A stretch of DNA of 64,000 nucleotides, taken from positions 62,001 through 126,000 of the forward strand of contig CABSCP010000006.1 in the NCBI GenBank assembly GCA_902476265.1. The letters run 5' to 3'. Positions within the stretch are counted from its first letter, which is position 1, and every line of letters begins with the position of its first letter. The notes under the pieces were generated by a model. That model was not told the DNA's origin. It saw nothing but the letters and a program-made list of their open reading frames with translations, and searched no databases. The position numbers were made by a program, and so were the translations under genes. Shown here in pieces: positions 1 through 7,427 of this stretch. The DNA is from an uncultured Lachnospiraceae bacterium (lineage in GTDB: Bacteria; Bacillota; Clostridia; Lachnospirales; Lachnospiraceae).

Positions 1-1
1 A

Positions 2-1408
2 GAGCCCAAAAGAATACTTTCCATGCAGAAAAAGAATACCTACTCCTATATTTTCAACAGAATCCCTACAGATATCGGGGAAACCCTGTTTGCGGCTGAT
101 TTAAAGACAGGCAGGATTGTGGGGCATACTATGGAATCCAAGGTTGGACTTGTTCTGGAGGAAGTGCTGGAAGATACGGAAACGTTGTCCAAATGCCGGG
201 ACGGCCATTTTATGAAGATGGACAACAGCCGAAAATATGTGGTCACACGTCAATACGGCGATATCCTGCTGGGAGCGGCTGTGACGGATAAAGTGATGTA
301 TGAAAGCAGAGGGTCCTATATGGTCCTCACAGCATTATATGTGCTTCTGACCGCGGGGGTGATCGGCGTCGTGATGGACCGGGTCATTGAAAAAAAGGTG
401 GTAAACGGGGTTCACAGGATTTTGGAAGCGCTGGAACAGATCCGAAACGGGAATCTGGAAACTCCGGTGGATGTGACGGAAAATGAAGAACTGTCTGCCT
501 TGAGCAGAGGGATCAATGAAATGGTGGAGGGGATTTTAAGCACCACAGTAAAGCTTTCCCGTATCATTGAACTGACAGGGATGCCGATTGCTGTGTATGA
601 ATGCAGAAACGGTGTGAAAAAAGTGATGGCAACCACACGGCTTCCGGAGATCCTGGAAATGGATGTTCTGGATGTCCAGATTCTGTTGTCTGACTGCAGA
701 ATGTTTCAGGAAAGGCTGGAGGAAATCCGGCACAATCCTGTGGACGGAGAAAAGGATGTTTATCAGCTTGGCAATGACAGATATATAAAAATCCGGATGT
801 CGGGGGACGAAAACGGCAGCTACGGTACGGTGACGGATGTTTCTGATGAAATCAGGGAGAAAAACCATATTCGATATGTGCATGACCATGATCCGCTCAC
901 AGGACTGAATATTTATCATGCTTTTAAACGAAAAGTGGAACATTGCCTGAAAGAACAGGACGAACTGGGGTGCGCTGCAGGGGTCATGATCGATTTGGAC
1001 CATTTTAAGAATATCAATGATTCTTACGGTCATGATTTCGGGGATTCTTATCTGGTGAGAATGGCGGAAGTACTGCGGGGGATTTCACGAAACTATGGGA
1101 TTGCGGCCCGCAGATCAGGAGATGAATTTTGTATGTTCCTCTACGGATTTAATTCGGAAGATGCCATACAGGAGGCCATGCGCCTGTTCTATAAGCTTTT
1201 AAAAAGCGCCAGGATTTTCCTGCCGGACGGAGAGGAAACCACAATTTCCGCCTCTTCCGGTATCGCTTACTGGGAGGAAGGCCTCAATTTTGAAACACTG
1301 ATGAACCGGGCGGACTGTGCTCTCTATGATGCGAAGAGGGGAGGCAGGAATATCTGCAGGGAATATCAGGGGAAGTGCAGGGTGGAAGAAAAAGAAAAAA
1401 AGTCTTGA
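2..1408 (+). CDS. GGDEF-domain diguanylate cyclase, membrane sensor, 5'-truncated by the window edge
   Basis: The frame is open to the first base and the first ATG (23) has no ribosome binding site, so the true start is probably outside the window. What remains is the end of an extracellular sensor region, one membrane segment near residues 97-117 (from the ATG), a HAMP-like linker with an RNGNLE motif near 140, a short PAS-like stretch, and a C-terminal GGDEF domain. The GGDEF domain shows DPLTGL, DLDHFK and the active-site loop RSGDEF, an accepted variant of GGDEF. Diguanylate cyclases make cyclic di-GMP from two GTP. No RxxD inhibitory site is visible upstream of the loop, so product inhibition of the usual kind is unlikely. 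No EAL domain follows. The ligand sensed cannot be told. Confidence 0.9.
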   Translation, partial: EPKRILSMQKKNTYSYIFNRIPTDIGETLFAADLKTGRIVGHTMESKVGLVLEEVLEDTETLSKCRDGHFMKMDNSRKYVVTRQYGDILLGAAVTDKVMYESRGSYMVLTALYVLLTAGVIGVVMDRVIEKKVVNGVHRILEALEQIRNGNLETPVDVTENEELSALSRGINEMVEGILSTTVKLSRIIELTGMPIAVYECRNGVKKVMATTRLPEILEMDVLDVQILLSDCRMFQERLEEIRHNPVDGEKDVYQLGNDRYIKIRMSGDENGSYGTVTDVSDEIREKNHIRYVHDHDPLTGLNIYHAFKRKVEHCLKEQDELGCAAGVMIDLDHFKNINDSYGHDFGDSYLVRMAEVLRGISRNYGIAARRSGDEFCMFLYGFNSEDAIQEAMRLFYKLLKSARIFLPDGEETTISASSGIAYWEEGLNFETLMNRADCALYDAKRGGRNICREYQGKCRVEEKEKKS

Positions 1409-1433
1409 AATTAAAGCCCGCTTCCATTATAGT
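1405..1433 (+). promoter_or_regulatory. Sigma-A promoter of the ZTP-riboswitch/purine operon
   Basis: TTGAAA (1405-1410) and TATAGT (1428-1433) are 17 bases apart. Initiation would fall near 1440, right at the start of the riboswitch. The -35 box overlaps the stop codon of the preceding gene. Confidence 0.75.
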
Positions 1434-1437
1434 AAAA

Positions 1438-1512
1438 ACAGGACGTGTGACTGGCGGATCAGTGGAGTTCACCACAGGGAGCACGTTTATAAGGAACCGA
1501 CCGCCTGGGTAC
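1438..1512 (+). ncRNA. ZTP (pfl) riboswitch
   Basis: The stretch carries the conserved marks of the ZTP/pfl aptamer: a GTGTGACTGGCGG segment at 1445-1457, a hairpin, a CCACAGGGAGCA-like segment (1472-1483), and the 3' CCGCCTGGG motif (1501-1509) that forms the pseudoknot. Known ZTP riboswitches bind ZTP/ZMP, the purine intermediates that accumulate when 10-formyl-tetrahydrofolate is short, and turn on purine and one-carbon genes. The two genes that follow carry out the final two steps of IMP synthesis and use exactly that folate, so family and context agree. Confidence 0.93.
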
Positions 1513-1546
1513 TGACATAAAATTTGTGAGTGTCCAGGCTTTTTTT
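1503..1546 (+). terminator. Riboswitch expression platform: intrinsic terminator overlapping the aptamer 3' end
   Basis: GCCTGG at 1503-1508 pairs with CCAGGC at 1534-1539. The stem extends inwards by about eight further pairs with one mismatch, and seven T residues follow (1540-1546). The 5' arm is the CCGCCTGGG part of the aptamer, so ligand binding and terminator formation exclude each other. This predicts transcriptional ON control by ZTP. Confidence 0.85.
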
Positions 1547-1588
1547 GTACGATGGAAAGAACGCGCTGGACGAAAAAGGAGAAGGAAC

Positions 1589-2302
1589 ATGCAAAAGAGA
1601 AATCTGTCAGAGGAACTGAAGAACAACGCTTATCCCGGACGCGGGATCGTCATCGGGAAAACCGCAGACGGGAAATGTGCCGTGACCGCATATTTCATTA
1701 TGGGAAGGAGCGGCAATTCCAGAAACCGCATTTTTGTGGAGGACGGGGAAGGCATCCGGACACAGGCGTTTGACCCCTCCAAACTGGAAGATCCCAGCCT
1801 GATCATCTATGCGCCTGTCCGTGTGCTGGGCAATAAGACGATCGTCACAAACGGAGATCAGACAGACACTATCTATGAAGGAATGGATAAACAGCTCACC
1901 TTTGAGCAGAGTTTAAGAAGCCGTGAGTTTGAACCCGACGGCCCCAACTACACCCCTCGTATTTCCGGCATCATGCACATTGAAAACGGCGGCTACAATT
2001 ATGCCATGTCCATTTTAAAGAGCAACAACGGAGATCCCTCTTCCTGCAACCGTTACACCTTTGCTTATGAAAATCCTGCGCCGGGAGAAGGACATTTTAT
2101 CCATACTTATATGCACGACGGCAATCCGCTTCCCAGCTTTGAAGGGGAACCCAAGCTGGTTGCTATTGATGGGGACATCGATACCTTTACCGGGATGGTT
2201 TGGGAAAGCCTGAATGAGGAAAACAAAGTTTCCCTGTTTGTCCGCTACATTGATATTGAAAGCGGCGCTTATGAAACCCGCATTGTGAACAAAAACAAAT
2301 AA
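1589..2302 (+). CDS. IMP cyclohydrolase, PurO-like
   Basis: A 237-residue protein of the PurO-type IMP cyclohydrolase family, which closes the ring of FAICAR to give IMP, the last step of purine synthesis. The N-terminal YPGRGIVIG segment and the following GRSGNSRNR and PNYTPRISG stretches are typical of the family. I chose the ATG at 1589 because AAGGAG lies seven bases before it; an upstream in-frame GTG (1526) sits inside the riboswitch terminator and is rejected. In most bacteria this activity is the N-terminal domain of PurH. Here it is a separate, unrelated enzyme next to a formyltransferase that lacks that domain, so the two genes together replace bifunctional PurH. Control is by the ZTP riboswitch upstream. 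Confidence 0.88.
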   Translation: MQKRNLSEELKNNAYPGRGIVIGKTADGKCAVTAYFIMGRSGNSRNRIFVEDGEGIRTQAFDPSKLEDPSLIIYAPVRVLGNKTIVTNGDQTDTIYEGMDKQLTFEQSLRSREFEPDGPNYTPRISGIMHIENGGYNYAMSILKSNNGDPSSCNRYTFAYENPAPGEGHFIHTYMHDGNPLPSFEGEPKLVAIDGDIDTFTGMVWESLNEENKVSLFVRYIDIESGAYETRIVNKNK

Positions 2303-2341
2303 ACGGCAGAATGCGGGGCCTCCCGCAGAAAGGATGGAGAG

Positions 2342-3520
2342 ATGAACGAAATTCAATTAAAATACGGATGTAATCCGAACCAGAAACCTTCCCGCATTTT
2401 TATGGAGGACGGAAGTGACCTTCCTGTTACCGTCTTAAACGGCAAACCCGGCTATATCAATTTTCTGGATGCTTTTAACGGCTGGCAGCTGGTTTCCGAA
2501 CTGAAAAAAGCGACAGGGCTTCCGGCGGCAACCTCTTTTAAACATGTTTCTCCTGCAGGCGCGGCAGTGGGGCTTCCGCTGACGGAAACGCTTGCAAAGA
2601 TTTACTGGGTGGATGATCTGGGGGAACTTTCTCCCCTGGCGTGCGCTTACGCGAGAGCCAGAGGCGCGGACAGAATGTCCTCCTTCGGCGATTTTATCGC
2701 CCTTTCCGATATTTGTGATGAGGATACGGCGAAGCTGATCAAAAGGGAAGTTTCCGACGGCGTGATTGCGCCGGGGTACTCACAAGAGGCGCTGGCAATT
2801 TTAAAAGAGAAGAAAAAAGGGAACTATAATGTGATTCAGATTGACCCCTCCTATCGCCCGGCCGAGATCGAAAGAAAGCAGGTATTCGGCATCACCTTCG
2901 AGCAGGGGCGCAACGAGCTGGACATCGATCAGGAGCTGCTTTCCCACTTTGTGACGGAGAATCACAATGTGCCTGAGGAAGCGCTGATCGATATGAAGAT
3001 CGCACTGATCACTTTAAAGTATACCCAGTCCAATTCCGTATGCTATGTCAAAGGCGGACAGGCAATCGGCATCGGCGCAGGACAGCAGTCCAGAATCCAT
3101 TGCACAAGGCTTGCGGGACAGAAGGCGGATAACTGGTGGCTGCGCCAGTCCCCTCAGGTACTGGGACTTGAATTTGTAGACGGATTAGGCCGCGCGGACA
3201 GGGACAATGCGATTGATGTGTACATGGGAGACGAGTACGAGGATGTGCTGGCAGAAGGCGTTTGGCAGACCCGTTTCAAAGTAAAGCCTCCTGTGTTTAC
3301 CAGGGAAGAAAAACGGGCATGGCTGGATCAACTCAAAGATGTGACGCTGGGTTCCGATGCCTTCTTCCCCTTCTCCGATAACATCGAGAGGGCGCATAAG
3401 AGCGGCGTGAAATACATCGCACAGCCCGGCGGTTCTGTCAGAGATGATGCGGTGATCGAATGTTGTAATAAATACGATATGGCGATGGTATTTACTGGCA
3501 TCCGCCTGTTCCATCACTAA
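2342..3520 (+). CDS. purH: Stand-alone AICAR formyltransferase (PurH C-terminal domain type)
   Basis: At 392 residues this corresponds to the AICAR transformylase part of PurH without the MGS-like cyclohydrolase domain. It transfers the formyl group of 10-formyl-tetrahydrofolate to AICAR, giving FAICAR. The catalytic Lys-His pair is visible as K67-H68 in FKHVSPAGAAVG, and later family segments include YTQSNSVCY, GAGQQSRIHCTRLA and the C-terminal FPFSDNIERA and IAQPGGS stretches. The ATG at 2342 has GGATGGAGAG before it. It lies 39 bases behind the PurO-like gene and ends at a strong hairpin, so both form one riboswitch-controlled operon. Confidence 0.93.
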   Translation: MNEIQLKYGCNPNQKPSRIFMEDGSDLPVTVLNGKPGYINFLDAFNGWQLVSELKKATGLPAATSFKHVSPAGAAVGLPLTETLAKIYWVDDLGELSPLACAYARARGADRMSSFGDFIALSDICDEDTAKLIKREVSDGVIAPGYSQEALAILKEKKKGNYNVIQIDPSYRPAEIERKQVFGITFEQGRNELDIDQELLSHFVTENHNVPEEALIDMKIALITLKYTQSNSVCYVKGGQAIGIGAGQQSRIHCTRLAGQKADNWWLRQSPQVLGLEFVDGLGRADRDNAIDVYMGDEYEDVLAEGVWQTRFKVKPPVFTREEKRAWLDQLKDVTLGSDAFFPFSDNIERAHKSGVKYIAQPGGSVRDDAVIECCNKYDMAMVFTGIRLFHH

Positions 3521-3529
3521 AGAAAAAAG

Positions 3530-3563
3530 CAGCCGCAGTAACCCCAAAAGGGTACTGCGGCTG
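3530..3563. terminator. Bidirectional-type terminator between purine operon and Rpn pseudogene
   Basis: CAGCCGCAGT pairs with ACTGCGGCTG around an ACCC/GGGT inner stem. On the minus strand it is followed by a T-rich run (complement of 3521-3528). On the plus strand the tail is less T-rich. Confidence 0.7.
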
Positions 3564-3587
3564 TCTGCTGTCAATCGTGACGCTGAG

Positions 3588-4432
3588 TCACATTATTTTT
3601 GTAAACTGTTCTATGGATTCCGACTTCGCGGCAGCTTTCAGCCATTTCTGCAGAGAGACTTCATCGGTCTCCAGCGCAATTTTGCTGTGCAGAGTATCCG
3701 GAATTTCGCCTAAATCCCCCAGAAGTGTAAGGATAGCTTCTGCCAGTCCGTCCGTTTTTCCGGCTTTGTAGTGCGCATCGCCTACTTTTTTCATTTCCTC
3801 TTCTTCATTATATTCAAAGATTGACATGGCAATTACCTCCGCTCTTTGAGCTGAAAGGAAATCAGCAAGAATTCCGTTTTTGATACAATAGGATACCGCA
3901 TGTTCGACCGCTTTAGCGATGGGTTCCACTCTGGCGTATTCCCGGATGCAGGCAACAAACTGACTGTATTCCCTGAGTGTCCGGCATTTCTCCATAAGGG
4001 CTTTGTTGCATCTGGCATTGATGTTGAGCATCAAAACTTTTAATTCCAGTTCCGGGACTGAAACGGGCTTTTCAAAAGCGTCTGACAGCTTTAAAACCTG
4101 TCGTTCCAGCTGCTTTTGAGTACCGTTGTAAAATACCACAAACCGCGGCACAGGGATTTTGGTGAGAACGGTGGAATAGAGAGTTTCATCCTTTACATAT
4201 CTTTCCAGCTGCCTTGCGATGTAAAGCAGATCGCGAAGGGGCATGTTGGGATTGAAGGAAGCCTGATGTTCATACAGGTTTAATTCAGGTCCCCGGCATC
4301 TTTGTAATTGGTATCATTCAGGGCGTTATAAAGTTCGAGAAGTTTGGTTTCGTCCCGGTATAACAACCTGAAAACGGTGTCCTTGTGATTTCTGATTACA
4401 TTTGGTTCTTCATTTTGCAGTTTTTCTTCCAT
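3588..4432 (-). pseudogene. Rpn-family (PD-(D/E)XK, putative transposase) nuclease, internally deleted and frameshifted
   Basis: An N-terminal piece starts at ATG 4432 with AAAGGAG before it, shows KDTVFRLLYRDETKLLELYNAL typical of Rpn proteins, and stops at TAA 4280 after 50 codons. A second piece in another frame continues with LNLYEHQ, PNMPLRDLLYIA and PRFVVFYNGT, and runs to 3588. Comparing with the usual Rpn layout, the block between them, which carries the nuclease core, is missing and the frame is shifted. The C-terminal 218-residue frame could still be translated from ATG 4244, but it would lack the catalytic part. Rpn proteins are RecA-independent recombination-promoting nucleases in the characterised cases. 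Called a pseudogene by inference. Confidence 0.75.
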
Positions 4433-4618
4433 AAGCTGCTCCTTTCCGTGTGTGTTGCGCAGAGGACAGCTTATATTCGGCCAGGATCGTACAGGCTTTC
4501 CGCATTTTCAGCAACCTCTGCTTTCGTTATAGTGAAGGGTAAGCATAGAGTTCCTGATAGGAATGTAGAAATTCTGACGGCTGTGAGCCTGGAATCTTAG
4601 AAAAAAATGCTTGTTTTC

Positions 4619-4647
4619 ATTTTACCATGACACATTCCGGAATTCAA
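4619..4647 (-). promoter_or_regulatory. Candidate promoter of the Rpn pseudogene
   Basis: On the minus strand TTGAAT (4647-4642) and TAAAAT (4624-4619) are separated by 17 bases. Confidence 0.5.
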
Positions 4648-4674
4648 GACAGACATAAAAATGATCATGCATTA

Positions 4675-4718
4675 AAAAATCTGCCGCTCCACGAATCTTC
4701 AGTGGACCGGCAGATTTT
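4675..4718. terminator. Bidirectional terminator
   Basis: AAAATCTGCCG pairs with CGGCAGATTTT around a second TCCAC/GTGGA stem, with A- and T-rich flanks. It lies behind the DUF975 gene (minus strand). Confidence 0.75.
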
Positions 4719-4788
4719 ATCTTATTTAGAGTGATGATAACGGAAATTTCGCAAAGTTTACTTTCCGTTCTTTTGACTGCAGGAAGCC

Positions 4789-5532
4789 TCAGAACTGTCC
4801 GTTGCTTCCCTGGCTGCCATAATCCTGTCCGGCATTGAATACAGGATCGCTGTAAGCTGCCTGTCCTCCGTCATAGCTGTTTACGGGTTTTAAACTCAGG
4901 TAGTAGCCCGCATAAGTAGTGGTCATATAAGGCTGGACATAAAGGGATGCGATGCCACAGGTTATCACGGTGAGAATGCCCCAGAGGATGAAGGAAAGCT
5001 GCAGGACAAAAAACTCCCAGAGCCTGCCGGACATCAGTTCCTTACTCTCATTGACACATTCCCGGATGCCCTTTTCGGGATTTTCCGCAAGGATAAAGAA
5101 TGCCTGGGAATACCGCAGGGCTGCGATGATGCCGGGGATATAACACAGACAGCTCCAAAGCATGACAAACAGGCAGATCCAGAGAGAAAGGCCGAATACC
5201 TTTAAAAGCATGGGAAAGTAGGCGAACAGTTCATTGATGCCGGTTTCTTCCTGTTTGAAGACCTTCAGGCAGTAAACCGTATAGCCGAACTGGACGGTAG
5301 CGAGCAAAAGGGAGATCACTACGCCGGATACCATGGCAACCAGGGCGCCGATCAGGCTGAACGCAGCGTAACCGGTAATAAAACCGGTGAAATTAAAAAG
5401 GTTGGTAACCACTCCGAAAATCATGCTCGCAGCAAGGCTGACCGCGATCAGCACAAGGGTGGTGAGAACAGGATGGGGATTTGCCAGGCTCATGGCATTT
5501 TTGGCATCCTGCTTTAGTAAAGCACGGTTCAT
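4789..5532 (-). CDS. DUF975 family integral membrane protein
   Basis: A 247-residue multi-pass membrane protein starting MNRALLKQDAKNAMSLANPHP, typical of DUF975. Hydrophobic segments lie roughly at 22-45, 55-90, 115-145 and 175-200. The C-terminal tail after about residue 210 is polar, rich in Gly, Ser, Gln and Tyr. Start choice: a GGAGGA site lies seven bases before ATG 5532; an upstream in-frame ATG (5574) has none. A TATAAT-like box with a poor -35 is present at 5573-5578 on this strand. The function of DUF975 proteins is not known to me. It is monocistronic, with its own terminator. Confidence 0.85.
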   Translation of the reverse strand: MNRALLKQDAKNAMSLANPHPVLTTLVLIAVSLAASMIFGVVTNLFNFTGFITGYAAFSLIGALVAMVSGVVISLLLATVQFGYTVYCLKVFKQEETGINELFAYFPMLLKVFGLSLWICLFVMLWSCLCYIPGIIAALRYSQAFFILAENPEKGIRECVNESKELMSGRLWEFFVLQLSFILWGILTVITCGIASLYVQPYMTTTYAGYYLSLKPVNSYDGGQAAYSDPVFNAGQDYGSQGSNGQF

Positions 5533-5680
5533 AATATTCCTCCTACATAAGTGAATTTGAAAAAACAAATTCATTATAACACAGGAAGTACAATTGTCCT
5601 ATATATTTTTAGAAAATTGATTGTATTTTGATGGTTAGTTTGCTAATATATAAAAATGACAATGATAAAAATAGACTGAG

Positions 5681-5719
5681 AGGAGGGTTCCGCCGCATTA
5701 TGCGGTTGGACTTTAAGAC
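5681..5719 (+). promoter_or_regulatory. Unusual translation-initiation region of glnS
   Basis: The only good Shine-Dalgarno sequence (AGGAGGG, 5681-5687) is 32 bases before the glnS ATG. Between them lies a small perfect palindrome, CCGCAT T ATGCGG (5693-5705). A TAA at 5714-5716 excludes an earlier in-frame start. Folding of the palindrome would shorten the distance. Confidence 0.45.
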
Positions 5720-7417
5720 ATGTGTAAAGAGAATCCTGCAGCAGAAGAAAATAAGGAAGTCATTTCGAGAAATTTTATTGAGCAGATCATCGATAAGGAT
5801 CTGGCGGAGGGTGTATATGATACGGTTCATACCCGGTTCCCTCCCGAACCCAACGGTTATCTGCACATCGGACATGCCAAGAGCATCCTGTTAAACTATG
5901 GACTGGCGCAGCAGTATAAGGGCAAATTCAACATGCGTTTCGACGACACCAATCCCACCAAAGAGAAGAGTGAATTTGTGGAATCCATCAAAGAGGACAT
6001 CAAATGGCTGGGCGCGGACTGGGAGGACAGGCTGTTTTTTGCCTCCAACTATTTTGATCAGATGTACGAGGCCGCAGTCAGGCTCATCAAAAAAGGAAAG
6101 GCCTATGTATCCGATCTTTCTGCGGAACAGATCCGGGAATACCGGGGCACTCTGACAGAACCCGGCAAAGAGGACCCTTCCTGTACCAGAAGCGTGGAGG
6201 AGAACTTAAAGCTGTTCGAAGAGATGAAAGACGGCGTTTACGGGGACGGGGAGAAGGTGCTGCGCGCCAGAATCGACATGGCAAGCCCTAATATGAACAT
6301 GAGAGACCCTGTCATTTACCGCGTGGCCCATATGCATCACCATAACACCGGGGATAAATGGTGCATTTATCCGATGTATGATTTCGCCCATCCCATTGAG
6401 GATGCCATCGAAGGGATTACCCATTCCATCTGCACCCTGGAATTTGAAGATCACAGACCGCTGTATGACTGGGTGGTGCGGGAGCTGGAATATCCTCATC
6501 CTCCCAAACAGATCGAGTTTGCCAAGATGTATCTGACCAACGTTGTGACCGGTAAGCGCTATATCAAGAAGCTGGTGGAGGAAGGGATTGTGGACGGCTG
6601 GGATGATCCCCGTCTGGTTTCCATCGCGGCCCTCAGAAGAAGAGGATTTACGCCCGAGTCCATCAAAATGTTCGTGGATCTGTGCGGCGTGTCCAAGAGC
6701 AATTCTTCGGCGGATTACGCCATGCTGGAATATTGTATCCGGGAGGATCTGAAGTTAAAGCGCGCCAGAGTGATGGCTGTCATTGATCCCATCAAACTGG
6801 TCATCGACAATTATCCGGAAGGCCGGGTGGAATATCTGGACGCTCCCAACAATCTGGAAAACGAAGATCTGGGGTCCAGAAAGGTGCCTTTTGCGAGGGA
6901 ACTTTACATCGAGAGGGAAGATTTCATGGAAGAGCCTCCTAAGAAATATTTCCGCCTGTTTCCCGGCAACGAAGTGCGCCTGATGAACGCGTATTTTGTG
7001 AAATGCACCGGCTTTGAAAAAGACGAAAACGGTAATGTGACCGTAGTCCATGCAACCTATGACCCGGAGACGAAATCCGGCAGCGGTTTTGAAGGACGTA
7101 AAGTGAAGGGAACCATTCACTGGGTGGCATGTGAGACCGCTTTAAAAGCACAGGTGCGCCTGTATGAAAATATCATTGACGAGGAAAAGGGCGTTTATAA
7201 TGAAGAGGACGGTTCTCTCAACTTAAATCCCAATTCCCTGATCGTGAAAGAAGCGTATTTGGAGCCTTCGCTGAAGGAAGCGAAGCCCTATGAGAGCTTC
7301 CAGTTTGTCAGACAGGGATATTTCTGTGTGGATTATAAGGATTCCAAGCCCGGAGATCCGGTGTTCAACCGCATTGTTTCCTTAAAGAGTTCCTTTAAAC
7401 TGCCGAAAAAAGATTGA
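5720..7417 (+). CDS. glnS: Glutaminyl-tRNA synthetase
   Basis: A 565-residue class I aminoacyl-tRNA synthetase that charges tRNA-Gln with glutamine in the cytoplasm. The HIGH motif is at residues 49-52 in PPEPNGYLHIGHAK. The KMSKS-type loop is represented by VVTGKRYIKKLV (about 275-286). RFDDTNP and CTLEFEDHRPLYDWV are characteristic of GlnRS as opposed to GluRS. The C-terminal anticodon-binding beta-barrels occupy roughly 340-560. Length and layout match bacterial GlnRS. Most Gram-positive bacteria make Gln-tRNA through GatCAB, so a GlnRS is a lineage feature worth noting. The start at 5720 is the only ATG in frame before the conserved region, but it has an oddly distant ribosome binding site. 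Confidence 0.97.
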   Translation: MCKENPAAEENKEVISRNFIEQIIDKDLAEGVYDTVHTRFPPEPNGYLHIGHAKSILLNYGLAQQYKGKFNMRFDDTNPTKEKSEFVESIKEDIKWLGADWEDRLFFASNYFDQMYEAAVRLIKKGKAYVSDLSAEQIREYRGTLTEPGKEDPSCTRSVEENLKLFEEMKDGVYGDGEKVLRARIDMASPNMNMRDPVIYRVAHMHHHNTGDKWCIYPMYDFAHPIEDAIEGITHSICTLEFEDHRPLYDWVVRELEYPHPPKQIEFAKMYLTNVVTGKRYIKKLVEEGIVDGWDDPRLVSIAALRRRGFTPESIKMFVDLCGVSKSNSSADYAMLEYCIREDLKLKRARVMAVIDPIKLVIDNYPEGRVEYLDAPNNLENEDLGSRKVPFARELYIEREDFMEEPPKKYFRLFPGNEVRLMNAYFVKCTGFEKDENGNVTVVHATYDPETKSGSGFEGRKVKGTIHWVACETALKAQVRLYENIIDEEKGVYNEEDGSLNLNPNSLIVKEAYLEPSLKEAKPYESFQFVRQGYFCVDYKDSKPGDPVFNRIVSLKSSFKLPKKD

Positions 7418-7427
7418 GGAAAATATT

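Larger units (their letters stand above)
4433..4788. other. 356-base stretch without a gene
   Basis: It holds the long (about 180-base) untranslated leader and probable promoter of the Rpn pseudogene (-35 TTGAAT and -10 TAAAAT, minus strand, 4619-4647) and the hairpin at 4675-4718. I see no coding signal. Confidence 0.5.

Noticed and set aside
1526..1588. N-terminal extension of the IMP cyclohydrolase from GTG 1526
   Set aside because: It would begin within the riboswitch terminator and has no ribosome binding site; ATG 1589 has a good one.
2015..2356. Minus-strand open frames opposite the purine genes
   Set aside because: Shadows of real genes, with His/Arg/Phe-rich composition and no ribosome binding sites.
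5628..5894. Plus-strand frame overlapping the glnS start (from an ATG at 5700)
   Set aside because: Not protein-like, reads through glnS in another frame; at best a regulatory mini-frame.
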